This document shows positions 26,001 through 39,400 of a stretch of DNA of 64,000 nucleotides, piece by piece. Position 1 is the first letter of the stretch. The number at the start of each line of letters is the position of its first letter. A program made the translations under genes and the position numbers. This stretch comes from Catonia carolina. Taxonomy: Eukaryota; Arthropoda; Insecta; Hemiptera; Achilidae. Where the stretch lies: assembly GCA_035578175.1 (NCBI GenBank), contig JAQMRL010000008.1, positions 86,904,541 through 86,968,540 on the forward strand, in the 5' to 3' direction. A model generated the notes under the pieces. The model was not told the DNA's origin, did not search any database, and saw nothing but the letters and a program-made list of their open reading frames with translations.

Positions 26001-29000
26001 GTTGTCTGACAGTTACGCGTAAATCGAAGACAGTACGCAATAACACGTACAAATTTAGTGAAACTAGAACAATTATTAAAATTAATAACATTATTTGTTG
26101 AGACTGCACATGAAATATTATTCTTCCGTCGTTCTGGAATATCATTATGATCTGTATCTGGTTCTTCCGAAATTAAATCTACTGATGAGTAGAGAAACGA
26201 TGGTCCCTTCCAATATAAGCTGGCGTTTAAAATTTCTGAAGGAAGTAACCCTCTTGATAAGAAATCAGCAGGATTGTCTTCGCTTCTGACATGTTTCCAA
26301 GAATTAGTCTCAGTATTGTCTTGTATTTTGGACACTCGATTTGCGACGAATGTTGACCAATGAGATGAAGGTGCTCTTATCCACGCTAATGTAATAGTTG
26401 AATCAGAGTAGTAGGTGATTGAATCTATCTGAATCTGTAAAGCAGTCACAATTTTCTTGCACAATTCCGACAATAGCAAAGCTCCACACAATCGAGTCTT
26501 GGCAAAGATGTCTTCTTCAGCGGTGCAACGCGTGATTTGGAACTAACTAAATTTACTGAGATATTACTGTCAGTATCAACTGACTTGATGTAAATACAGG
26601 CACCATATGCAGATTCCGATGCATCTGAAAATCCATGCAGCTCGATTCTTGTAACGTGTGTTTCTTTGGGTAAGATATTTCGTTGAATATCTATTTGCGA
26701 TATAGATTGTAAAGATTCTTGAAAGCTAATCCACTGTTTTAGCAATTCTTCAGGAACCTCTTCATCCCAACCAATCTTACAACTCCACAGTTGTTGCATG
26801 ATTATCTTAGCTCTCACTATTACTGGTCCAATAAGTCCCAATGGATCAAATATTTTTCCTATAGCTGATAAAATTGTGCGTTTTGAATGTTTCACACTCG
26901 TCTTGTTGTAATCACCTAATAAAAATTGAAATTTGTCTTGCCTTGGGTTCCAAATAAGACCAAGAGTACTCACAGTTGCATCGTTATTGATCATGAAACA
27001 ATCGTCACTTACATCTTGATGTAGTAAATTTGATAAAATATCAGGATGGTTTGCACTCCACTTTCGTAAATCAAAACCTCCTCTATGTGCTATGGTCATC
27101 ATATCCTTTTGAAGCTGTTTAGCATCCTCTAAGGTTTTTGTGCCAGTCATAAGGTCATCAACGTAAAAATCTTCTATGAAAACCTTTGTTGCTTCTGGAA
27201 AATCATGTTTTTCATCTACCGCAAGTTGTTTCAATGCTCTCGTAGCTAAGTACGGAGCACTTGCTGTACCATATGTCACTGTTGTTAATTCAAATGTTTT
27301 GATTGGCTCATGTTGCTGTTCTCTCCACAAAATTCGCTGTAATTTCCACTGTGATGGATGCACTTTAACTTGCCGATACATTTTCTCAATATCTGCAATC
27401 ATGACGTAGGAATGTGTTCTAAATCTTGTTACTATACTAAACAGGTCTGACTGGATTGTAGGTCCAACAACTGAAATGTCGTTTAGCGAAAGACCTGAAG
27501 TGGTTTTTGAAGACGCATCAAATACTACTCGTAGCTTTGTTGTCTTAGATTGTTCCCTTACAACCGCATGATGTGGAATGTAATAACACTGGGTGGATTG
27601 CGATTCATCCAATGGAACCTCTTGCATGTGACCAAAGTCTATATACTCCTTCATAAACTGCACATACTGTGATTTCAATGCTGGGTTGATTGAAAAACGT
27701 CTCTCAAGTGTAAATAATCTTCGCGATGCGTTCTTCTTAGATTCGCCGAGATCACTTATATCACCTTTTAAGGGTATTTTCACACAATGTCTTCCGTTTA
27801 CATCTCTGGTTGTAATGTTCACGAATAAATCTTCACAAAATTTGTCGTTTCCGGTATGATATTTTTCACCCTTGCACTCTTCTAATTCCCAAAATCTCTG
27901 TATATTTCTGTTAATTTCGTCTAGTGTAGATAAAAAACACGTAGTTGCTAGATTTGATGTAGTGTTTACACTCATTTTGCCAGAAATTATCCATCCAAAC
28001 ACCGTATTTTGTAATGTATAAGATGAATTCGAAAACTTCAATTTACCTTCATGTAATAAGTCAAAAAATAATTCTGCACCAATAAGCATGTCAATGTCAT
28101 TGGGCTGATTAAATTGAGGGTCTGCTAATTGAATGGATTGCGGAATGTTTAAGTGAGCTGTTTCTATTGTAACCGTAGGTAATTGTTGAGTGATATTTTT
28201 GAGAATAATACAATCAATAGTAGTCGAATATGAAGTTAATCTAGATTTAATGACACACTGAACCATATTTGAAGTTTGAGTGGATGATTGGCCTATGCCA
28301 TTGACTTCAAACACACTATTCTTGATAGAGAGCTTTAAATTACGCGCTAACCTTTCAGTTATGAAATTTGATTGAGAAGCACTATCAAGCAACACACGGC
28401 AAAGATGAGGACAACCTCTATGATCTAGTACTGAAATTACTGCTGTTGAAAGCAAAACAATAGATTTTTGTTGATCAGATGTCACGTTTGAAGTAGAAAC
28501 AATGGTTTGTTCTACAATTGGTTTAGAAGGTTTGTCACTTTGAGTAGAAATTTGCTTTTCTGAATCACTTGAGTCAGATTTATTATGATGTAATAATGTA
28601 TTGTGTCTCTTGCCACAAAGTTTGCACGAGCCTGACTTACAATTAGTAGATTTGTGAGAGCTCTTAAGACAATTAAAACATAAATTGCGTTTCTTTACTT
28701 CTTTTTCACGGTCTGAGCTTGGAAGTCCCTTAAAGACCTTACACATATAAAGTGGATGTTCTTGTTCACTGCACAAAGAACAACCTTTTGTAGATACATG
28801 ACAGTTCGTGGAAAATGTATGATTTTTAAATGTTGGCTTGAGTTTCTGAGACTGGATGTGGTTCACAAAAGGTGGATTAACGGGTGTATGTTTTTGCAAT
28901 TTGTTGTATTCAATTGATTCTAATACCTGACACTTGTGTTGTAAAAATACTTCCAAATCGGACATAGTAGGTAACGCATCCTTTGTTAGTGTGTTTTCCC

Positions 29001-30417
29001 ACTCACGTAGTGTTACTGGATCTAATTTGGTAGTAATTAAATAAATTAAAAGCGTGTCCCAGTGATTTGTGTGTTGCCCTAAACCAGAAAGGGCCCGAAT
29101 GTGTTTTAAGGCACTATCTAGAAGTTTGCGTAAAGAAATTGAATTTTCTTTATCATTTTTAGCAAGACTGAACAAAGCATTTACATGTTTGTTGATTAAA
29201 TAACGCTTGTTGCCAAATCTGTCATTTAACAATTGCCAAGCAATGTGATAATTTTGTGCGGAACTTTCTAAAGCTTGAATGACTTCAAAAGCTGCACCCT
29301 TTAAAGAAGCCTTTAAGTAATGAAACTTATGAATATCCGATATTTCCCTTAAGTGAATGAGTGATGTAAATGTGTCACGAAATGAGAGCCATTCACCATA
29401 GCTGCCATTGAATGTAGGAAGTTGGATATCTGGGAGTTTCACTGATATTGGTTGCGTAATTACTGGCTTGTTTTCAATATTGTTGGGATTGTTTCTAAGC
29501 TCATGATCAGAAATGAAACCTTGAGCCGCTGACATTAGTGCAAAATATTCTGCCTCAAAATTGTTTCTTTGATCTGACTGATCATCAGATTCGTCAAGTA
29601 ATTCAATTTGTAATTGTACTTTATCGAATTCACACCAGCACTCCTCTAATTTTGATAACCGCAGTTTTAATTGACTAATATCTGCTGCACAAGAAATTCC
29701 ACTAAAATATGTTTTAAATCTAGTTAATTTTGCTTTAACTAAGCCACGTTCCTTCACTAATAGTTTTAAATCACTCATGATTGTTTATATACTAGGTGTA
29801 AAATATGTAGCATTAAATGAATGTTAATAACACATGAATTGGGTGAGTATAAGAAATGTAAATAGTAGCAACAATGTAAAATAAAATAAATCAATTAAAT
29901 ACTTATCTATTAATTCCAGCAGATTATGAGCTAGGCCCTGAATGTTTTATGATTTGGTAATGCTGAATTTGTGAATTTATGAATAATTACCTAGCTATAT
30001 TGTTTTTTAAATGTTATTGTGCATCAGTATATTAATTATGAAATGTGTTGATGTTGTAAAAATCAGCTGATTAACAATGCTTTAAAAGTTGTTGTTTTGC
30101 ACAAAAGTAACAAATTTATTACAAAAAATATGTAATTTACCACAGTTTGGATCCGGTCGGAGTAACCAAAAAATGGTTAATTGATTGAGTGGTTGAATAA
30201 ATTCACAAAATAATTGATTCAATGCATGAAATTTGAACACGTTTTATTGAACACAAGCGGACTGTATCACTGTTTAACACACACTCACTCTCACCTGCGC
30301 ACTGGTCCACGCACTCGAACTAGCTCCGCGCATGGCAGTAGCCAGCGCCCATTCACACACACGCATTTTCGCAACTAAACACATTCACACACAAATATAA
30401 CATTAATTAAATATTAA

Positions 30418-30462
<45 letters not shown>

Positions 30463-33400
30463 TATATATATATAAGAATAGAAATATATATTTCAATTTT
30501 AAATAATACGGCTGTTTAAAATCCTACATAGGATGTTTGATAAAATAGAATAGAATAATAATTGACAATTTCTTATCTACCTCGGTGGAAGTAGGATGTC
30601 TTAAATTTTAAATATAAATTAAAGAAAATTACTGAAGATCGATATTTTATGCACGAAAGCGCTATAATTTGTAAATGTTTACTGATAACAGTATTACAAG
30701 TGGTTTGAAGAATATAATATATTTTGATTCATACTAATATGTTTTTAAATGTGTGGAGCAAATACTTTTCATGTTCTTTATACTTTTTATTACCTTTAGT
30801 CTTGCTCTATCTATGCTCTTGTATGCGTTTACTTTATCCAATATTAGCATCAACTACTTTTTATTGAACTCCTAATTCATTTAGTAACTTTACCTAAATA
30901 CAAATATCACATCTGTTAATGCTCTCCCAAGTCTAAACCCTTTTCTCTTATAATGTTTCACTATACCGAATAATATTTTTTTGTTTCATCAGACACGAAA
31001 TCCTCATGCAGTACAGCCACATTTAAGGAAGTGTTTTGATGCAATAGCCAAATTAGAATTCGCTATGAAAGCCAGTGATGATGTGAAAGAAGAAAAAATT
31101 ACTGATACAAAACCTAAAGAAGAACTTTTGACTACAGATATTGTGGCAATGATTTCTCCTGAAAATGAGAAGGTTATGCTTGGAAAGGTAATTATTTTAG
31201 GTTTTGTAGACAGACATTGTCTTAAATTTGTTGTAAATTTTATGTAAAAATTCTTCTGGAAACATTCTTTTGTGAGTGTTGATATGTATCAATTGTGGCA
31301 CTCGGGCAGAGGGGGGTATTGTATTTTTTTTCAGTAAGAAGGGGGTATATGTCAATTTTTTAAATTTTCTTCAGTTAACTGAAAAACAATTTACCGATGG
31401 TAACATTTAAGTTACCATGGTTACTGTAGAGCTAGGACATCTCTGTACCTAAACCTAGATTTTTTCACGTGCTACCGTGTGAATGACATTATCTCCATTT
31501 CACAAAAAATTGACATATACCTTTCTGCCCAAGCACCACAGTATGGCCCTTATAATATAGAAACTAGATCTAATATAGAAACTAGATGAGGGAAATTCAG
31601 AGAAGGCCTCTTGGTCTGAAATTTAGCCCATTAAAAACTAAGGTGATTCTGGTGAACAGTAAGGTTCCTCACACTAGATGCAACCTAATTATTGAAGACC
31701 AGCCTATTGAGCAGGTGCTTCAGAAATTTTAAGTATTTAGGGAGTTGTATTACAGAAAATCGGGACCCAGCAATGGAAATTAGAGCTTTTATTGAAATAA
31801 AATGACAAGGCTAGCATTTTTTTATATGAAGGTTCTGCTTTTTAATAGAATAATTTCACGTTTTGTAAATTATAGGTTTGTAATAAATACTTATTTATTC
31901 TGTCCTAATAATGTTATGAATCATGGACTTCGAGTTTGCAGTGCCTTATTGTTTTGAGATGTGGGTGTTCTGAAGAGTGTTCCAAATTTTGTGGATGTAG
32001 TCAAAAGAAGACTTCCTACCTTGGTCATTTATACAGGGGTTATAAGTATGAGCTTTTAAACTTATTTTCAAGAGAAAAGTTAGGGTAGGTGCTGATCTGG
32101 ACAAAGGAAATTCTCATGGCTGAAGAATATTAAAGACTATATCACTTTTCACCGTTGATGAGCTCTGCTGTTCCACGCATGTAGACCAATCAGAATGTTT
32201 GCCACTGTTGTCAGTTTGTACAATTGTATCAGCCAGATAAACATTATGCGCACATGTGTATAAGAACTGCAGCAGTTCACTACTATCTTGCATCTCGTAC
32301 TGAACACATCGATTATGGAGTGCGTTAATATGCAGTACTTTATATATAATCAGCTCATTGTTTGTTAATTTGTTATAATTGTTATTGGAAGACCAAAAAA
32401 ATGGCTGTCAAAACATATAAAAGAGCTACGAGAGCAAGTATTGGCAATGTTGCTAGGAAGTTATTGGCTAGCTACAAAGTAGGTAGGGGGCAATGCATAG
32501 GTTCAGAGCTCATCAACTTTGAAAAATAGTATAAACAAACATGAGTACACACACACTCTTCTGAGGATGATTCATTACAGTGATTTATAAGTGTTGTATC
32601 CAATCTTTATTGATGGAGTCAGTATTATAAGAAGAATGAAGTTAAATATATTGTTATTCTGAAATATGTGCAATTTACAACAGAAAGTAATCATAAATTA
32701 GGCTAACTGTGATAAAATATTGTAATTGTTGTTTTGTATTTATTTACTAATTACTTGTTTGCTTAAAATCAGGGTTTAAAAGCAAGAGGTAATGTTGAAG
32801 ACTGGCTCGGCAAAGTTGAGGAAGCAATGTTCTTACAGTTACATAAACAAATGAAAGCATCTTTGCTTGATTTTAAACAGAGAAAAAGAACGGAATGGGT
32901 TCTGTTACATGCATCTCAGGTATTATACATAGGGATTTTTATTCTTATCTGGATTAAAATAAAAAGTAGGAAAACTGTAAAATTTTCAGTAAAAATTCAA
33001 CAATTTTGTTTTGTTAGAAAAACTATTTAGAAAAATAACTTAATGTAAGGTCTGGGTTCGTAATCAGTTTTAAATGAATAATAATAATAATAATAATAAT
33101 ACTTTTAATATATTCTAAAAATAGTTAAGCAAATCATTAAAATAATAGGATTAAGATGAGCTGAAATATTTTTTGATGAACATTAATTTAAAAAAAATGT
33201 AGTTTCATTTAGTGAAACCACCATCTTTTCATTTGTGGTAACTACAGTAATGTCTGGTTAGTATGATTTTCATGGGATCATTGCAAATTGTCATTTTACA
33301 CAGAAAATTGTTTTAGTTGGAAGCAGGAATGTTGAGGTCGGACAATGTTCACAAAATTTGTTAGCTAAAATAAAATAATGAATTAATATAATAATTTCAC

Positions 33401-36400
33401 TAACCTTCTTTTTAAACTGCGTCACCTTTATTGTAATTTCTACTTACACGTGTTTCGGTGGATCCACCATCATCAGAGTAAATGAAAAATTGAAACTAAA
33501 AAATTTTTTCACATTTATTTAAAATTTACAGCAGAAGGTACATCTTCAGTCACTTGTATAAAACTGATTTAAAATTAATTTATTTTAATTTATCCCTTCT
33601 CATATTTACTGTAGATAGCAGCAGCAGTCAATATCACTTCATCATTCCTAAATTTTATCTGTTCATTCTAAATGTCCTGCTTTTGCTCTTTTAAATATTT
33701 ATAAATATGGAACATCTCATATTTTTCAATTTTATTTTTATTCTCTATATTACATTGTTCTATTATATTGAAATGTTCATCTATTTTACCAAATTTATGT
33801 TTTTCTTCTTTTATATGATTGGTATAGTTAGATATAATGTAGTCACATTTCAGTGCTTTTTTATGTTCATTATACTTCACTTGAAAATTACGACTAGTCA
33901 TACCAATGTAAAATTTTTTACAATCCTCATTACCACAATCTATTTTATACACACCCTTTTTATTGCTTAGTGTTTCATTTATATTATTTTTAATTATATT
34001 TGTGGACAGTAGTTTTTTATTATTACATATGTATGCGATTTTATAAAATTTATTTAATGTTCTGTATAATTTATTATTAATAGTTTTATTGTATTTTAAT
34101 GCAATAAATGAAATTAATGACAAACATATTATGATGTCTTTTGATATCAAAGATATGTACACAAATATACCCATTGACAAAACCATAAACATTATAAAAA
34201 ATAAATTAACAGAACGTAAATTGCATGAAGATGAAGTAAAGCAAGTTATAGGATTATTAAGACAATGTACTTCACAAAATTATTTTAAATTTAATGAAAA
34301 AATATACAAACAAAAAGATGGACTTACTATGGGAGCACCATTAAGCTCTATTTTGTCTGAAATTTATTTACAATATTTTGAAGAAATAACTGTGTATCAA
34401 ATAGAACACACACATAATGTAGTAATGTGGCACAGATATGTAGATGACATACTGGTAATATTAGAAAAGATATATAAAAATGAAGAGGATGTTATTTAAA
34501 AAAAATTAAATACATTTGATGATAAATTACACCACACTATGGAACTTGAAAATAATAATAAATTAAATTTCATGGACATACAATTAATCAAGGGTAATAG
34601 TAAAATAACAACAGGTGTATTTCGTAAAAGTATATTACCAATAACAAATATAAATAAGTCATCTAATCACCCATACTCACATAAAATGGCAGCTTACCAT
34701 AGTATGATTCACAGAGCATATAATTATATAAAAGATAAAAAACTACTAGAAAATGAATTAAGAACAATAAAATTCATAGCACAAAAGAATGGGTATCATG
34801 AAAAAGAAATAAATAAAGTAATAAATAAAATTAAAAACAAACTATATTTTAAAAATAACTTGAGAACCACCCTTATATTAGGTAATAAAATAAAACAAAC
34901 CATTTATTGCATTAAAATACAATAAAACTATTAATAATAAATTATACAGAACATTAAATAAATTTTATAAAATCGCATACATATGTAATAACAAAAAACT
35001 ACTGTCCACAAATATAATTAAAAATAATATAAATGAAACACTAAGCAATAAAAAGGGTGTGTTTAAAGTAGATTGTGGTAATGAGGATTGTAAAAAAAAA
35101 AAATTTTACATTGGTATGACTAGTCGTAATTTTCAAGTGAGGTATAATGAACATAAAAAAGCACTGAAATGTGACTACATTACGAGGGGGTACCCAAAAG
35201 TATCCGGAATAGCTCTGCTGTGGGCGGAGCTTGTGCAGTACTAATTCCCGCCACTAGGCTGCTTGTAGCGCTACTCATTGCCAGTTCAATGCCATTTTGT
35301 TCGTTGATCTAGCTTGTTCTGTTCTCGTGCAGTGATTGTTCTCGCTAGTGCTGTTTTGTGCTCGTGTCGTTTTTCATGATGGCAAGTTTTAATGAACAAC
35401 GTGCGGCTGTGAAATTTTGCTTCTTGCTCGGTAAAAACGCTGCGGAAACAGTTGTAATGTTGAACACAGCTTACAAAGACGACGCTATTGGAAAAACCCA
35501 AGTGTACGAGTGGTTTTTGCGCTTTAAAAATGGCGACATGTCGATTGAGAACAAACCTCGTTCTGGACGACCGTCGACTTCCCGAACAGACGAAAATGTT
35601 GTGAAAGTGAAAGAAATTGTACGAACAGACCGACGACAGACCATTGACCAAATATCACAGGTTAGTGGGTTATCTTGGAGCTCAGTCCAACGCATTTTAA
35701 CAGAAGACTTGACAATGAAAAGAGTCGCTGCCAAGTTTGTGCCTCGGGTTCTGACAGACACTCAAAAGGAACGTCGAATTGAAACGTGTAGTGATTTGAA
35801 ACAACAGCTTGAAACTGATCCAGATTTCATGTCAAAGATCATTACGGGTGACGAGTCTTGGTGCTATGGGTACGACCCAGAAACCAAACAACAATCCAGT
35901 CAATGGAAGACTTCATTATCACCCCGACCAAAAAAAAGTCGTCAAGTCAGATCGAACATCAAAACAATGCTGATTTGTTTTTTTGATGTGAGGGGAATTG
36001 TCCATTCAGAGTTCGTTCCACCAGGCCAGACGGTAAATCAAGCTTTTTATCTTGAAGTGTTAAGAAGACTACGAAACAGCATTCGTCGTAAAAGACCTAA
36101 TTTGTGGCAGACAGGGGACTGGTTTTTCCACCACGACAACGCGCCTGCACACACGGCAATCTCGGTTACCCAGTTTTTGGCGAAAAACGGCATGGTTTTG
36201 CTACCACACGCACCGTACTCACCCGATCTGGCTCCGTGTGATTTTTTCTTGTCCCCACGCATGAAAAGGGGCATGAAAGGTCTCCGATTTAACAACGTTG
36301 ATGATGTCAAGAAAAAAACGACGGATGAGCTGGCAGCCATCACTGAAGAGGAGTACAAAAAATGTTTTGAACAGTGGAAGCACCGGTGGGACAAATGTAT

Positions 36401-39400
36401 TAGTTGTAATGGAGAGTATTTTGAAGGGGATAAGGTTCTTTTGTAAAAAAATTAAAAATAAATAGTTTTAAAAAATAATTCCGGTTTCTTTTGGGTACCC
36501 CCTCGTATATCTAACTATACCAATCATATAAAAGAAGAAAGACATAAATTTGGTAAAATAGATGAACATTTCAATATAATAGAACAATGTAATATAGAGA
36601 ATAAAAATAAAATTGAGAAATATGAGATGTTCCATATTTATAAATATTTGAAAGAGCAAAAGCAGGACATTTTGAATGAACAAATAAAATTTAGGAATGA
36701 TGAAGTGATATTGACTGCTGCTGCTATCTACAGTAAATATGAGAAGGGATAAATTAAAATAAATTAATTTTAAATCAGTTTTATACAAGTGACTGAAGAT
36801 GTACCATCTTCTGTAAATTTTAAATAAATGTGAAAAAAATTTTTAGTTTCAATTTTTCATTTACTCTGATGATGGTGGATCCACCGAAACACGTGTAAGT
36901 AGAAATTACAATAAAGGTGACGCAGTTTAAAAAAAAGGTTAGTGAAATTATTATATTAATTCATTATATGAAATAGAAATAATTTCAAACTGCAGGATGC
37001 ATTATAAAGATTTATTTTTGAATAAAATAAAATAAATTAACCTATGGAGATAAATGTAGATTGTAGTATGGATACAGAGAAATGCTATCCACGAACCCAA
37101 AATTTGTTCTGTAAATCTAAGGTGGTTACAGAATACTAGCACAAGCTAGTTTTGTTTTTATAAACTTTAAATTGGCATGTAATCGTGTACTTGAGTTTGT
37201 AGTTTAGGAACTATCTTGTAAGTCAGTTGAATTTGAACTGGCACCTGCAGTTTTGTGCTCTTCATGGAATTTTGTACAAAACATTACGTCGTACTGTAGG
37301 AATTAATTTTAAGTTTACATTTTATTTTATTTAGGCCTAAGTGCTCATAAAAAAGATTACTTTCATTTACGCAAATAAGTAGGCCTATATTTATAACAAA
37401 AATTTTTAAATAAAAACATTTTTTTTGAGTAACATGAAATTCATTTTGGCTTAATGTAGTGAGTAGTCTTGAATGAACAGTAGCATGATGGCAACTGAGA
37501 AATAGCAAACAAGTTCAAAGTTTTTGTAACCATGCCCTTACTCATTTAATCACAGCACAAAAACAAAATGCTGATCACTTAATTACTGTACATTATACTT
37601 AATATTTCAATCTCTATTTGTATTTTCTTTTGCCCTACATGAATATATTATATGTAGGAAAGGGAAGTATTGCTTTCATGTTGATTTTTCAAAATCGAGT
37701 TTTCACTGGATGTACATGTTTTCCCATCAGGTCCAATAAATTCATAAATATTACTCTCCCAAATATTACTTTACAACTGTGCTTGGAGGAGAAAAATGTG
37801 CAAAGAAAATGTCTTTCTAATGAATATTTTTCTGTATAAAACATTATGTGACTGTGTACTATCTGTAATAGAACTTTATTGTGAAAAATATTTCAATTTT
37901 AGCACTGATAATTTTTAATAAAGGATGTAGACGTTTTAAGAGAATTAAGAGTAAATATTTTCCATAAATGAATTCCCAGTGTTAAAATTTACATATTTAA
38001 TTTAAATCAATTTTTATTTTAGATTATATTGACAATATCTCAAGCAATGTGGTGTGCCGATGTACATGAGGTTCTCTCAAAAGGATCTCCAAAACAAGTT
38101 GACGTAGCGTTGGAAGAATTTGAAAAGAAATGTTTTAAGGTATGTTCTTACTGCAAAGTCAGTTGCCGGTGTTTAGTAAAACAGGGTTTGTGTCTCATTT
38201 TTTAATTAATTTTGGTTTCACATATCCTATTAATTTGATATCAACGTGTAGTATTTTTATTTGTAAGTTTTTTTTTTGTTTAGACCTGTAACACACTAAC
38301 AATTGTGGTTTTCAAATAATCAGGAAAGAAGTGTATTAAATTATTATGTTAGTGTTTTGTTTTGTGATTAAAGATCTAGCAAAGAACTGGTTAGAACCTT
38401 TACTGAATAAAACAAGGAAAGATGATTATGATTGTCTTTCTCATTCAGTTGAAAATTATGATTGCTTATCTGTATACCAGGCCTTCTGAAAACCCATTAC
38501 TTTTTACCTTGTGAATGATACCTTTACTTAAGTCATTCACCATAATGTTGGGCTGTGTAATAAAATTCACTACAGTAGACCCTATAAATTGTATAGAAAG
38601 AGTGAAGTATAAAACACAACATCTAGTTATTTAATAATAAATAAATAGGAATGATTAACCTGAGTCTGTACAAGACTGCGCCTCATTTACAAGTTATACA
38701 CATCATCCTCATCTCATTGAGTCATGGGGTTGCTTATTGTTTGTGAATTGAACAGATTGCAACATACACACATTAGGGATTAAAAAAAATTTCGAAGAGG
38801 CTTTACTAAGTAAAACGAGAAGTGAGGTGGTTTACCGAGCTTTCCTCACTGAGTGGAAAATTATGCTTATCAGCATGCCAGGCCCTCGGAAAAACATCTA
38901 CTTTCTACCCTGCAAATGACATCTTTACTTCATTCACCACAAGGTCTGGCTGGCTAATGATGAAATTCCTTACTCTCAGTGGAGATAACTCTGACTAGTG
39001 TCTTTTACACCTCTACCTCTTCTGTTCCTAAATGCTTCATTCTTATAATTGGCTGACCTTCTGAAAAGATACAGAACTATTTTTTGTAGCCCTGGAACTA
39101 GCAGATCGAGTGAAAATAATTTAACACTCCACTTGCCTGTTATAGGCAAGGAATAAACTATAAAACACATTAAAAATTTGTTTATTATTTATTACTAATA
39201 TTTTATGTCTTTGTTAGGATTTAAATGATTTAGCTGCAATGGTTCGAGGTGATATGCAAAAGCTGAAAAGATCAATCCTTTGTTCACTTATAACAATTGA
39301 TGTACATGCTAGAGATATTATATCTACTATGGTTCAGGATAAAGTACAGTCCAGGTGATAATTGTTTCTACATTACTGTGTATTAATCAGTTTTTTAACT

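Larger units (their letters stand above)
24242..30420 (-). mobile_element. Full-length BEL/Pao LTR retrotransposon (6,179 bp)
   Basis: Two 247-bp LTRs (24242-24488 and 30174-30420), begin TGGTTAAT and end ATTAACCA, and appear identical base for base, so the insertion is very recent. ATATA on both sides fits a 5-bp duplication inside an (AT)n tract. Gag, protease, reverse transcriptase, RNase H and integrase occur in BEL/Pao order on the minus strand, antisense to the dynein gene. The frame is broken at least three times in pol, so this copy is not autonomous as read. No envelope-like frame. Confidence 0.96.
33375..37025. mobile_element. Penelope-like element, inverted pair, split by a mariner
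   Basis: Two partial copies joined in opposite orientation with both 3' ends outward: minus arm about 33375-34086, plus arm about 34087-36985. Both ends carry the same terminus (CACTAACC / AACTGCGTCACC / GTGTTTCGGTGGATCCACCA). The reverse transcriptase and GIY-YIG endonuclease identify a Penelope-like retroelement. The plus arm is interrupted at 35183-36505 by a mariner. All frames are broken. Confidence 0.9.

Noticed and set aside
33707..33970. Plus-strand frame rich in Phe and Ile, repeated at 55877
   Set aside because: It is the antisense shadow of the Penelope endonuclease, repeated only because the element is.
35286..35761. Minus-strand frames of 121 and 96 codons
   Set aside because: Antisense shadows of the intact mariner transposase.
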